Part shown: in pieces, positions 18,288 through 27,253 of the stretch
Layout: the number at the start of each line of letters is the position of its first letter
Numbering within the stretch: position 1 is the stretch's first letter
From: Sphingomonas psychrotolerans
Lineage (GTDB): Bacteria; Pseudomonadota; Alphaproteobacteria; Sphingomonadales; Sphingomonadaceae
DNA: 64,000 nt
NCBI RefSeq assembly: GCF_002796605.1
Contig: NZ_CP024923.1
Span: 372,001-436,000, forward strand
Direction: 5' to 3'
Made by a program: the position numbers and the translations under genes
The notes under the pieces: generated by a model
Database searches by the model: none
Told to the model about the DNA's origin: nothing
The model's input: the letters and a program-made list of their open reading frames with translations, nothing else

Positions 18288-18398
18288 CGCAATCCTCTCC
18301 TCGGCCATTGAATTATGAAATTTGGATTATTAATGCGGGCGCCGGGCCGTACAAGCCCAAGGATTCTCAGGCGGACAATAGCCGCGAATGGAGGGGGA
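18288..18398. promoter_or_regulatory. Divergent promoter region between permease and sugar kinase
   Basis: This 111-base region separates two divergent sugar genes. Its first third is AT-rich (ATTATGAAATTTGGATTATT, about 18312-18331), suited to promoters in both directions or an AT-rich ROK operator. GGAGGGGG lies just before the kinase ATG and AGGAGAGG before the permease ATG. No exact operator consensus is claimed. Confidence 0.45.
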
Positions 18399-19346
18399 AT
18401 GTCGAACGGTTTGCCGTCGTCCGTCGGAGTAAGCGTATCGGACGGCGCTGCGGCGGGCGAGCGACCCTATGCGGGCGTCGAGCTGGGCGGCACCAAATGC
18501 GTGTGCACGCTCGCCTTCGGGCCTGATCGCGTGATCGATCAGCGCACGGTTCCGACCACCAGCCCGGCGGACACGCTCCCGGCGCTGCTGGCGGTGCTGC
18601 ACGAATGGCATCGGGACGGCGGCTTCGCCGCGCTCGGCATTGCTTCGTTCGGTCCGATCGAGCTCGATCCGAAGTCGCCGCTTTACGGTCAGATCCTCGC
18701 GACCAACAAGCCGCGTTGGCCGGGCACCGACGTCCGCGGCGTGCTGTCGGCGCCGTTCGGAGTGCCGGTCGGCTTCGACACCGACGTCAATGGCGCGGCG
18801 CTGGCCGAGATCGCCTGGGGCTGCGGCCAGGGGATGGAAGACTTCGCCTACGTCACGATCGGCACCGGCGTCGGCGTCGGGCTGGTCGTTCACGGCCGGC
18901 CGACCCGGGGATTCGCGCATGGTGAGTGGGGGCATATGCGGGTGCCGCGTCTCGCTTCGGACACGCATCCCAGCGTCTGCGGTTTTCACGACGATTGCGT
19001 CGAGGGGCTGGCCTCGGGTTCGGCGCTGGTGTCGCGGCTGTCCGGGCGCACGGTCCGCGAACTCGCCGAGGACGACCCGGTATGGGACCCGATCGTCGGC
19101 TATATCGCCGCGATGGCGCATGCGCTGGTCTGCGGCGCGGCGCCCCGCCGCATCGCGATCGGCGGTGGCGTGCTCACTGCCCAGCCGCATCTCCTCGGCC
19201 GGATCGAGCGTAGGCTGCTCGAGAGTCTCAACGGCTATATGCAGATGCCCGAGGGCGGGCAGTATGTGACGAAGCCCGCGCTCGACGACATGGCGGGGCC
19301 GCTGGGATCGATCGCGCTCGCCGCTGCCGCGGTCGACGCGGCGTGA
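18399..19346 (+). CDS. ROK-family sugar kinase (fructokinase/mannokinase type)
   Basis: A 315-aa kinase. The start is set at ATG 18399 by the strong GGAGGGGG site, although the frame opens 84 bases earlier. Motifs: phosphate-binding ELGGTKCVC near the N-terminus, DTDVNGAALAE, the ATP-binding TIGTGVGVGLV, and the zinc-binding EWGHMRV...CGFHDDCVEG segment typical of ROK fructokinases. The family phosphorylates fructose, mannose or glucose at O6. In this setting it would trap mannose as mannose 6-phosphate. No mannose-6-phosphate isomerase gene is in the window. The FHS permease gene follows by 105 bases. Confidence 0.9.
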   Translation: MSNGLPSSVGVSVSDGAAAGERPYAGVELGGTKCVCTLAFGPDRVIDQRTVPTTSPADTLPALLAVLHEWHRDGGFAALGIASFGPIELDPKSPLYGQILATNKPRWPGTDVRGVLSAPFGVPVGFDTDVNGAALAEIAWGCGQGMEDFAYVTIGTGVGVGLVVHGRPTRGFAHGEWGHMRVPRLASDTHPSVCGFHDDCVEGLASGSALVSRLSGRTVRELAEDDPVWDPIVGYIAAMAHALVCGAAPRRIAIGGGVLTAQPHLLGRIERRLLESLNGYMQMPEGGQYVTKPALDDMAGPLGSIALAAAAVDAA

Positions 19347-19451
19347 TCCACGGCGCGGCTGGCCAAGCCGGCAAAGCCGTGCAAATTAGACAAACAAACA
19401 TAAGAAATGCGGGCGCACCGCGGCGCCCGCGGCATCAGGAAGGATAAGGCC

Positions 19452-20780
19452 TTGGCGCGATCGAGCTCCCGGAGCACCACGCTGGCATTCGCTGCGGTGA
19501 CGACATTGTTCTTCGCCTGGGGGTTCATCACCTCGCTGATCGATCCGCTGGTCGCGTCGGTGAAGGGGATCTTCACGCTGACCAATTTGCAGGCGCAGGC
19601 CGCGGCGTTCGCCTTCTTCATCGCTTACGGCCTCGTCTCGTTTCCGGCCGCCGCCTTGCTCTCGCGTGCCAAATCGATCCCGACGATACTGATCGCATTG
19701 GGGCTGATGATCGCCGGGTGTCTGGTGATGCTCGCCGCCGCCAATCTCGCGGTGTTCACGCTCGTGCTGCTCGGGCTGTTCATCCTCGCCAGCGGGATCA
19801 CCATCCTGCAGGTCGCGGCCAATCCGCTCGCGGCGGCGCTGGGAAATCCGAAATACAGCCACCTTCGCCTGACGCTGAGCCAGACCTTCAATTCGTTCGG
19901 TACCTTTCTCGGCCCGCTGCTCGGCGCACATCTGTTCCTCGCCGGTATCGAGGTCAAGGACGGCACGGCAGTCACCGACGCGGCACGCAGCGATGCGCTG
20001 GCCGGCATCGATTCGGCCTATCTGTGGATCTGCGGGCTGATCGCCGCGCTGGCGTTGTTCTTCTGGCTCAGCCGCCGCGTCGTCACCGAGGCCGCGCCCC
20101 CGGTGGCTTCGACCGCGGGTCTGTTCTCGGCGCTCAATTCGCGCTGGGCGCTGTTCGGCGGGCTGGCGATCTTCCTCTATGTCGGCGCCGAAGTCGCGAT
20201 CGGCACCCAGATGGCGCTGCTGCTCAACGACAATAGCGTCTGGGGGCATTCGGATGCGGCGTTCGGTGTTCCGGTGCTCGGCTATCTGATGGGCAGCGAT
20301 GGCGTGCCCGGCGTGTCGCTGCAGGAAGCCGGCAAGGCGGTTGCGCTCTATTGGCTCGGCGCGATGGTCGGTCGCGCGATCGGCTCGGCGTTGCTCGCAA
20401 TGGTCCGCGCGCATTTGCTGCTCGCGTTGTTCACTGCGATCGCATCGGCGATGTGCTTCTACGTCTTCGCCGTCGGCGGGGTGACCGCGGGCTTCGTGGC
20501 GCTGTCGATCGGGCTGTTCAATTCGATCATGTTCCCGGTGATCTTCACGCTCACGCTCGAGCGTTCGACGGGGACGGTGGAGTCGACCTCGGGACTGCTC
20601 TGTACCGCGATCGTCGGCGGCGCCTTGCTGCCGCTGCTGGTCGGCGCGGTGTCCGATGGGAACGGCTATGCTTTTGCGCTGATCGTGCCGGCGGCCTGCT
20701 ACCTCGCTTTGTGCGTGTTCGCATTCCTCGCCGGACGCGCACCGATCCTGCGGCGGGAGGCGACGACTTCGGTCCACTGA
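19452..20780 (+). CDS. FHS-family sugar MFS transporter (GluP/FucP-like)
   Basis: A 442-aa permease with about 12 TM segments, starting FFAWGFITSLIDPLV and containing ITILQVAANPLAAALG and LRLTLSQTFNSFGTFLGPL, hallmarks of the fucose/glucose/galactose:proton symporter group. TTG at 19452 is preferred because AGGAAGGATAAGG precedes it; an in-frame ATG at 19407 would add 15 basic residues and lacks a good site. The 5' leader holds an 8-bp GC stem-loop (19409-19430), preceded by the AT-rich stretch AAATTAGACAAACAAACATA at 19383-19402. Probably imports hexoses released in the periplasm and is co-regulated with the kinase. Confidence 0.88.
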   Translation: MARSSSRSTTLAFAAVTTLFFAWGFITSLIDPLVASVKGIFTLTNLQAQAAAFAFFIAYGLVSFPAAALLSRAKSIPTILIALGLMIAGCLVMLAAANLAVFTLVLLGLFILASGITILQVAANPLAAALGNPKYSHLRLTLSQTFNSFGTFLGPLLGAHLFLAGIEVKDGTAVTDAARSDALAGIDSAYLWICGLIAALALFFWLSRRVVTEAAPPVASTAGLFSALNSRWALFGGLAIFLYVGAEVAIGTQMALLLNDNSVWGHSDAAFGVPVLGYLMGSDGVPGVSLQEAGKAVALYWLGAMVGRAIGSALLAMVRAHLLLALFTAIASAMCFYVFAVGGVTAGFVALSIGLFNSIMFPVIFTLTLERSTGTVESTSGLLCTAIVGGALLPLLVGAVSDGNGYAFALIVPAACYLALCVFAFLAGRAPILRREATTSVH

Positions 20781-20888
20781 CCGTCTGCACCGGATCTGCA
20801 CGAGATGCGCATCACAGGCTGACGCGGATCACCGCACGATCGGCACACCGACCGGCGAGGAAGCACCCTGAACATTGGGGAGCTTCCT

Positions 20889-22502
20889 GTGCAGCTACGG
20901 ATATCATCGAGCTTCGTCGTCAAGGCCGTCGCCGCGGCCGCATTGGTCGGGCTGGCGGACCGGCTGTTCTGGGTCGGGCGCGGGGTCGGCACGACGCTCG
21001 GCTTTTTCGCGCTGGCGTGGATCGTCGCGACGCTGGCGCTCTCGCCGAGGGTGTGGCGCGACCGCCGTAGCTGGATCGCCGCCGCCGGCGCGTTGCTGCT
21101 GGCGGTGCCGTTGCTCGATGCTCCCGGGTTGCTGGCATGGCTGCTGTTCTGGACCAGCCTGACCATGGCGGTGCTGCTGCCGCGCGCGCCGGGCTTCGAT
21201 CATGCCGGCCGCTGGGTGCTGCGGCTGATCCTCCACGGCATCGCCAGTGTCGTCGGTCCGTGGCAGGACATGTTCCGGCTGCGCAGGCCGCTCGGGCGCA
21301 ATTTGCCGAGGCAACGGATCCTGCCGCTGCTGCCGCTGCCGCTGCTGGGCGGCGCGGTGTTCCTCGCCTTGTTCGCCAGCGCCAATCCGGTGATCGGCGA
21401 TGCACTCTACCGCATTGGCATGCCACGCGTCGACGATGCCACGCTCGGCCGGGTCCTGTTCTGGATCGTGATCGCCACGACGGTCTGGGCGACGTTGCGC
21501 CCGCGCCGGATCGGCCTTCCCGCGATTGCGCCCCGGACCGGCGCACCGCTGACGCTGCCGGGCGTCTCGACCGGGTCGGTGCTGCTCGCCTTGTGGACCT
21601 TCAACGCGTTGTTCGCGCTGCAGAACGGGCTCGACATCGCCTTTCTGTGGAGCGGTGCGCCGCTGCCGGAGGGCGTGACCTTGGCCGATTATGCGCATCG
21701 CGGCGCCTATCCGCTGATCGCCACCGCTTTGCTCGCCGGCCTGTTCGTGCTCGTCGCGCTGCGGCCCGGCTCGGCCACCGCGGCGGTGCCGGCGATCCGG
21801 CAGCTGGTGGTGCTGTGGATCGCGCAGAACATATTCCTCGTCGCCTCCAGCATCCTGCGCACGATCGACTACATCGAGGTTTACTCGCTGACCGGGCTGC
21901 GGATCGCGGCGTTGATCTGGATGGTGCTGGTCGCGCTGGGGCTGGTGCTGATCGTCTGGCGCATGCTTCGCGGACGGAGCGCGGGATGGCTGATCAACGC
22001 TAATGTCGCCGCCGCACTGCTGGTCCTCACGGGATGCACGATGGTGGATCTCGGATCGGTCGCTGCGGCGTGGAATATCCGCCACGCGCGCGAAGTGGGC
22101 GGCAAGGGCGCCGAACTCGACCTTTGCTATCTCGGCAGCCTCGGTCCTTCGGCGCTGACCTCGCTGGTCACGCTCGAACTGCGCCCTGATCTGCGCCCCG
22201 ATTTCGCCGAGCGCCTGGCATGGGTCCGCCACGACGTGCTGATCCAGACGATCGACGGCCAACTGGGCGGCGACTCGACGTGGCGCAACGGCCGACGTCT
22301 GCGCGAGATCAGGAACATGCTTGCAGGGCGCAAGCTGCAGGCAGCGCCGCTTCGAGGACCTGCCGGCCGTGATTGCGACGGTGCACTCAGGCCACCGCCG
22401 GCGCCGCCCGAGCCTGCGCCGCAGCCCGAGAACGCGCCGACCGCCTCGGTCGCCGAGCAACTCGTGCCCCGGCCGGCATTGACGAACGAGGCCGCGCAAT
22501 GA
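20889..22502 (+). CDS. Multi-TM membrane protein, DUF4173/DUF4153-like
   Basis: A 537-aa protein translated from GTG, with GGGGAG about 8 bases upstream. It has around 11 hydrophobic segments up to about residue 390, including VRLADRLFWVGRGVG-like and LFALQNGLDIAFLWSG segments, then a soluble C-terminal region ending in a Pro/Ala-rich tail. The pattern fits the DUF4173 group, often found beside two-component systems, whose function is unknown. Its stop overlaps the response-regulator start (ATGA), so the three genes 20889-24810 form one coupled operon, and the protein may be sensed or controlled by that system. Confidence 0.75.
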   Translation: MQLRISSSFVVKAVAAAALVGLADRLFWVGRGVGTTLGFFALAWIVATLALSPRVWRDRRSWIAAAGALLLAVPLLDAPGLLAWLLFWTSLTMAVLLPRAPGFDHAGRWVLRLILHGIASVVGPWQDMFRLRRPLGRNLPRQRILPLLPLPLLGGAVFLALFASANPVIGDALYRIGMPRVDDATLGRVLFWIVIATTVWATLRPRRIGLPAIAPRTGAPLTLPGVSTGSVLLALWTFNALFALQNGLDIAFLWSGAPLPEGVTLADYAHRGAYPLIATALLAGLFVLVALRPGSATAAVPAIRQLVVLWIAQNIFLVASSILRTIDYIEVYSLTGLRIAALIWMVLVALGLVLIVWRMLRGRSAGWLINANVAAALLVLTGCTMVDLGSVAAAWNIRHAREVGGKGAELDLCYLGSLGPSALTSLVTLELRPDLRPDFAERLAWVRHDVLIQTIDGQLGGDSTWRNGRRLREIRNMLAGRKLQAAPLRGPAGRDCDGALRPPPAPPEPAPQPENAPTASVAEQLVPRPALTNEAAQ

Positions 22503-23218
22503 TCATGTGCCCCATGCCGCGCACCATCCTCATCGCCGACGACGACCCGCATATCCGCCAGCTGCTCGCCTTCGCCTTTGCCAAGGCCGGGCTCGACACG
22601 ATCGAGGCGGACGACGGCGAGGCCGTGCTCGATCTGGTCGACAGGCACCGCGTCGATCTGGTGGTGCTCGACATCAACATGCCGCGGATGGACGGGCTCG
22701 AGACCTGCCGGCGGTTGCGCGCTGCCGGCGACTTGCCGATCCTGTTCCTGTCTTCGCGCGACGACGAGATCGATCGCGTGCTCGGCATCGAGCTGGGCGC
22801 CGACGATTATGTCGTGAAGCCGTTCTCCCCCCGCGAAGTGGTGGCGCGATCGATGGCGATCCTGCGCCGGGCGAGCGCAAGGCCGCCCGAAACCGACGAA
22901 GGGCGGCGGATCGAGCACGGCCGGCTCGCGCTCGATATCGACGGGTGGCGCGCCAGCTGGGCGGGCGCCGAGATCGTATTGACCGTCACTGAATTTTCGA
23001 TCCTGCGCACGCTGGCGGTGATGCCGGCCAAGGTGTTCAGCCGCGACGCGATCATCGACAGGCTGCACGGGCCGGGCTTCGCAGTGACCGACCGGACGAT
23101 CGACAGCCATATCCGCAATTTGCGCGGCAAGTTCGCCGGGGTCGGCGGCACCGACGTGATCGAGACCCGCCCCGGCGTGGGATATCGGCTGGGGAGCTGT
23201 ACGGGCGCGGGCGCTTGA
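22499..23218 (+). CDS. OmpR-family response regulator
   Basis: A 239-aa protein. The receiver domain runs over residues about 8-125, with the acidic pocket ADDD, phospho-acceptor Asp58 in VVLDINMPRMDG and the conserved lysine in DDYVVKPFSP. A C-terminal winged helix (about 140-232) ends with TVTEFSIL, DRTIDSHIRNLR and RPGVGYRL. ATG at 22499 overlaps the upstream stop. The domain layout is that of a DNA-binding two-component regulator. The histidine kinase start overlaps its stop codon. Its target genes cannot be determined from the window. Confidence 0.95.
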   Translation: MIMCPMPRTILIADDDPHIRQLLAFAFAKAGLDTIEADDGEAVLDLVDRHRVDLVVLDINMPRMDGLETCRRLRAAGDLPILFLSSRDDEIDRVLGIELGADDYVVKPFSPREVVARSMAILRRASARPPETDEGRRIEHGRLALDIDGWRASWAGAEIVLTVTEFSILRTLAVMPAKVFSRDAIIDRLHGPGFAVTDRTIDSHIRNLRGKFAGVGGTDVIETRPGVGYRLGSCTGAGA

Positions 23219-24810
23219 TCGGCGCGCTGAAGACGGTCCTCAAACGGCACTGGCCGGCGCTAAGGCTGCGGACGATCCTGTTCGGCACCTTGCTGTTCAC
23301 TGCCGCGCTGCCCGGTGTGGGGGCGCTGTTCCTGCGCGTCTATGAGAATACCCTCGTGCGGCAGACCGAAGCGGAGCTGATAGCGCAGGGTGCCGCGCTC
23401 GCCGGTGCCGCGCAGGCGCTATGGCCTGGCGCTGCGCCTGCCTCCACCGATCCACGGCCATGGCGCCCGGAGGCATCGACGATCGACCTGCGCACGACGG
23501 GAGTGCTTCCCGAACGCCCGCCGGCGCTGGCGCGAACCGTACCGCCCGATCCCGATGCGCTGGCGATGGCGCGCCGACTGCATCCGATCCTCGCGGCCAC
23601 GGCACGCACGACGCTCGCCTCGATCCAGTTGATCGACCGGGGCGGCGTGGTGCTGATCGGCCACGATGCCGGCGGCTCCTATGCGCAATTGCCCGAGGTC
23701 GCGGCGGCGCTGAAGGGCAAAGTCGACACGGTGCTGCGCACCAACGGCGGTTATAGTCAGCGTTACGCTTTCGAATGGCTCAGCCGCGCCTCGTCGCTCC
23801 GGATCCACCATGTCCGGCCGATCATCGCAAACGGGCGCGTGGTCGGCGCGTTGCTGCTGTCGCGTTCGCCGCGGGCGTTGTTCCGCGGGCTCTATGACGA
23901 TCGCGGCAAGATCCTGCTCGGTATCGCATTGATCTTCGTCGTGCTGCTGGTGCTGACCGGGCTGTTGTCGCGCGGCATCGCGCGGCCGATCGAGGCGCTC
24001 GGCGAAGCCACCCGCGGCGTCGCCAAGGGCACCGGTTCGGTGCCCGAGACGCCGGTCACCGCCGCGATCGAGATACGCGTGCTGTTCGAGAATTTCGGCG
24101 CCATGGCCGCAGCGATTGACCGCCGCTCGCGCTATCTGCGCGATTTCGCGGCGTCGGTGAGCCACGAGTTCAAAACGCCGCTCGCCGGCATCTCGGGCGC
24201 GATCGAGTTGTTCGAGGATCATGGTGCGGCAATGACGCCCGCCGAGCGCGAGCGCTTCCTCGGCAACATCAAGGCCGACGCCGCGCGGCTGTCGCAACTC
24301 GTCACCCGGCTGCTCGATCTCGCCCGCGCCGATATGGCGCAGCCCGGCCCCGATGTCGCGGACGATGCGCTGGCGGCGGTTCGCCGGGTCGCCGATGCGC
24401 ATGACGGGCCGGGATTCCGCGTGGGGGTTGCGTCCGCGCCGGTGATGCCGCTGGTTGCAGTGCAAGCTTCGACCGTGGAGGTGGTGCTCACCACCTTGAT
24501 CGAGAATGCGCGTCAGGCCGGCGCCACCGAAGTGACGATCGACCTGCGGCGCGGTGATCAGGATCTAGAGATCGTCGTGACCGACAATGGCCGCGGCATT
24601 GCGCCCGGCGATGCCGAACGTATCTTCGAGCCGTTCTTCACCACGCGGCGGGCGGCGGGGGGCACCGGGCTCGGCCTCGCCATATCGGCGTCGCTGCTCG
24701 GCGCGGAGCGCGGCCGCCTCGTGCTCGAACCCGGCGGGGAGCGCGGCGCGCGCTTCACCGTTGCGTTGCCGATCGTTCGCGACGCCATCGCGCGCCCGTC
24801 AAGGCGTTGA
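23215..24810 (+). CDS. Sensor histidine kinase
   Basis: A 531-aa membrane kinase starting at TTG, which overlaps the response-regulator stop (TTGA). It has one TM helix near the N-terminus (about 18-42), a periplasmic sensor region to about residue 235, a second TM, and a HAMP-like linker (RPIEALGEATRGVAKG). The HisKA domain has phospho-acceptor His317 in VSHEFKTPLAG. The HATPase domain shows ENARQAGA, DNGRGIAP and GGTGLGLAIS. It pairs with the upstream regulator. Its 3' end overlaps the convergent GT39 gene by 12 bases. The ligand is unknown. Confidence 0.93.
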   Translation: MIGALKTVLKRHWPALRLRTILFGTLLFTAALPGVGALFLRVYENTLVRQTEAELIAQGAALAGAAQALWPGAAPASTDPRPWRPEASTIDLRTTGVLPERPPALARTVPPDPDALAMARRLHPILAATARTTLASIQLIDRGGVVLIGHDAGGSYAQLPEVAAALKGKVDTVLRTNGGYSQRYAFEWLSRASSLRIHHVRPIIANGRVVGALLLSRSPRALFRGLYDDRGKILLGIALIFVVLLVLTGLLSRGIARPIEALGEATRGVAKGTGSVPETPVTAAIEIRVLFENFGAMAAAIDRRSRYLRDFAASVSHEFKTPLAGISGAIELFEDHGAAMTPAERERFLGNIKADAARLSQLVTRLLDLARADMAQPGPDVADDALAAVRRVADAHDGPGFRVGVASAPVMPLVAVQASTVEVVLTTLIENARQAGATEVTIDLRRGDQDLEIVVTDNGRGIAPGDAERIFEPFFTTRRAAGGTGLGLAISASLLGAERGRLVLEPGGERGARFTVALPIVRDAIARPSRR

Positions 24811-26451
24811 CGCGATTTCGAAGATGTAGATCGTCGGTCCGCCGCGCAGCCCGGACACGGGGGCGATGACGTGCCGCAACGTGCTTCCCCGGGTCAGTTC
24901 GGCATAGCGCTGCCATTCGGCGGCAAAGCGCGTTCTGTCGTCGCGATAGCGGTCGTAATGGCTCAGGATTACAAAGCGTGCCCGGCAGCCGGGGAGGCGA
25001 AAAAGCGCGACGCTGCCCAGATCGACGAGCGGGCTCCCCGAGCGCCGGTTCTCGGCTTCGCCGTAGCGGATGCGGCCGGCGAGCGCGGCGCGGGCGTCGA
25101 TGCAGCCGGCGGTGCCGAGCGGGAACAGCAAGCGCCACGGCCCCGGGATGAGGTCGATCGCGGCGTGCTCGACGAGGATGCTGCTCTCCGGCGGGATGTG
25201 CGTGCGCGCCCAGGCCGATGCGAGCTGACGGGTGTCGTTCGCCCGCGCGACGGCCCTTGCCTGCGCGGCCGACACCATCGGCACCATCAGCAGGAGCACC
25301 GCTATCGGTTCGAGCGCGCGCAGCGGCCGGCCCGACCACGCCCGCAGCACCTCGGCAAGGCAAGTGATCGCATATCCCGCGGCAATCGCGGCGATGGGCA
25401 GCAGCGGGATCAGCCAGCGTTCCCAGCGCAGCGCCTGGATGCCGATCAGCATTACGAAGGCAGCGACCCCCGGCAGGACGGCGATCGCCGCGACCCGGTT
25501 GCGCACCGGCAGCAGGACCGCGCCGATCCCCGCGAGGACGAGACCCGCTGCGCCGAAAGAGCCGAGCAACGGGTCCGTCAGATACCAGCGGAGATTGACG
25601 AGCAGGCCACCGCCGGTGGCGCCCGGATGGATCGGCCGTGCCTCGCCGGTGAGGTTGCGGAGGACGGTGGAATAGTCGAGCACCAGATAGGGAGAGGCGA
25701 GTAGCAGGGCGCCCACTGCCGCGCCGGCGAACACCAGCAATTTGCGCGCGTCGCGGTTGCCGCGGGCGATACGCCAGATCCCGACTGCGACGGGGCTCAA
25801 CGCGATCGTCGCGGCGGGCCATTTGGTCGCGCAGCCGAGCCCGACGAACAGGCCGGCGAGCAGATAATCGCGCAGCCGGCCCTTCTCGGCGATCGCGATC
25901 GAGGCGAACAGGCAGAGCAGCATGAAGATGCTGACCTGGATGTCGGTGCGGATGACTTGCGAATAATCGATGTGCACCGAATTGACCGCGAGGAAGGCGG
26001 CCGCGATCAGACCGGTGGTAGTGCCGCCGATCCGCCGCCCCAGCCGCCAGGTCAGGTAGACGCAGACCACGCCGCACGCGGCGATGCACAGCCGCGCCGG
26101 GAGAAACAATATTCCCGGGTCGGCATATACCGCGCTCACGAAGGCGTCGGTATCGGCATAGCGGCCGGTCGCGATGCCGAACCCGCCGACGACCAGGCTG
26201 ATCAGGGCGAGGCAATAGAGCGTGATCGTGCCCGGGTGGCCGAACCAGCCAGGGTTCAGGCTATGGTTCCGCAGCATCTCGACGGCGGTCATCATGAACA
26301 GCGGCTCGTCGGGATCGTTGAGCGCGGGAAGTCCGAACCCGATCCCGCGCACCCGCAGCCCAGCCGCGAGCAGCAATATCAGCAGCAATATGCCGCGCTG
26401 CATCCAGGAATCGCGATCCGGCTTACGGACTGGGGGAGAGGGGTACGTCAT
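24799..26451 (-). CDS. GT39-like membrane glycosyltransferase
   Basis: A 550-aa integral membrane protein with about 11 TM segments. The first luminal loop carries NDPDEPLF, which matches the catalytic acidic motif of GT39/ArnT-like C-type glycosyltransferases that use polyprenyl-phosphate sugars. A later segment, IDYSQVIRTDIQ, also fits the family. Start ATG 26451 is chosen because the 47 extra residues possible upstream would run into rfbF on the other strand. It is divergent from rfbF with only 28 bases between. It likely transfers a sugar to a glycan or protein at the periplasmic face. Confidence 0.82.
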   Translation of the reverse strand: MTYPSPPVRKPDRDSWMQRGILLLILLLAAGLRVRGIGFGLPALNDPDEPLFMMTAVEMLRNHSLNPGWFGHPGTITLYCLALISLVVGGFGIATGRYADTDAFVSAVYADPGILFLPARLCIAACGVVCVYLTWRLGRRIGGTTTGLIAAAFLAVNSVHIDYSQVIRTDIQVSIFMLLCLFASIAIAEKGRLRDYLLAGLFVGLGCATKWPAATIALSPVAVGIWRIARGNRDARKLLVFAGAAVGALLLASPYLVLDYSTVLRNLTGEARPIHPGATGGGLLVNLRWYLTDPLLGSFGAAGLVLAGIGAVLLPVRNRVAAIAVLPGVAAFVMLIGIQALRWERWLIPLLPIAAIAAGYAITCLAEVLRAWSGRPLRALEPIAVLLLMVPMVSAAQARAVARANDTRQLASAWARTHIPPESSILVEHAAIDLIPGPWRLLFPLGTAGCIDARAALAGRIRYGEAENRRSGSPLVDLGSVALFRLPGCRARFVILSHYDRYRDDRTRFAAEWQRYAELTRGSTLRHVIAPVSGLRGGPTIYIFEIASTP

Positions 26452-26479
26452 CGTGCTGAAGTGATGACGTGGAGTGAAG

Positions 26480-27253
26480 ATGCGAACCGTAATCCTGGCC
26501 GGCGGTTTGGGCACCCGGCTTGGCGAAGAGACGTCGGTGCGGCCGAAGCCGATGGTCGAGATCGGCGGCATGCCGATCCTCTGGCATATCATGAAGATCT
26601 ATTCGTCGAGCGGTTTCAACGACTTCGTTGTTTGCCTCGGCTATAAGGGCTATCTGATCAAGGAGTTCTTCGCGAACTATTTCCTCCACACCTCCGACGT
26701 GACGATCGACTTGCGCGGCGGCAACGGCATGGAGATCCATTACGCGCGCAGCGAGCCGTGGCGGATCACCCTGGTCGAGACCGGCGCGACGACGATGACC
26801 GGCGGCCGGCTCGCGGCGATCCGTCCCTATCTCGATCCCGACGAGCCCTTCTGCTTCACCTATGGCGATGGCGTCGCGGATATCGACGTCGGCGCGCTGG
26901 TCGACTTCCACAAGGCGCACGGGCTGCGCGCGACGATCACTTCGGTATCGCCCCCCGGCCGCTTCGGCGCGCTCGAGTTCGATGCGGGCAAGGTGGTCGA
27001 TTTCAAGGAAAAGCCGGCGGGCGACGGCGGCCAGATCAATGGCGGGTTCTTCGTCGCCGATCCTTCGGTGCTCGATCTGATCGACGGCCCCGATACCGTG
27101 TGGGAAGCGGGGCCGCTCGAGCGGCTCGCGCGCGGCGGCGAGTTGATGGGCTATCGGCACGAAGGGTTCTGGCAGCCGATGGATACGCTGCGCGACAAAC
27201 TCTATCTCGACGAATTGTGGAAGTCGGGCGACGCGCCGTGGAAGCGCTGGTGA
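26480..27253 (+). CDS. rfbF: Glucose-1-phosphate cytidylyltransferase
   Basis: A 257-aa nucleotidyltransferase making CDP-glucose from CTP and glucose 1-phosphate. The N-terminal signature VILAGGLGTRLGEETSVRPK binds the nucleotide, followed by KPMVEIGGMPILWH. The full length matches RfbF/DdhA enzymes. ATG 26480 is preferred over GTG 26474 because GGAG sits 5 bases ahead. It overlaps rfbG by 4 nt (GTGA). With rfbG it makes CDP-4-keto-6-deoxyglucose, the precursor of CDP-linked dideoxy and branched sugars of LPS or other surface glycans. Confidence 0.95.
   Translation: MRTVILAGGLGTRLGEETSVRPKPMVEIGGMPILWHIMKIYSSSGFNDFVVCLGYKGYLIKEFFANYFLHTSDVTIDLRGGNGMEIHYARSEPWRITLVETGATTMTGGRLAAIRPYLDPDEPFCFTYGDGVADIDVGALVDFHKAHGLRATITSVSPPGRFGALEFDAGKVVDFKEKPAGDGGQINGGFFVADPSVLDLIDGPDTVWEAGPLERLARGGELMGYRHEGFWQPMDTLRDKLYLDELWKSGDAPWKRW

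Noticed and set aside
26452..26592. 47-residue N-terminal extension of the GT39-like protein
   Set aside because: It would overlap rfbF on the other strand; the TM-rich conserved protein begins just after ATG 26451.
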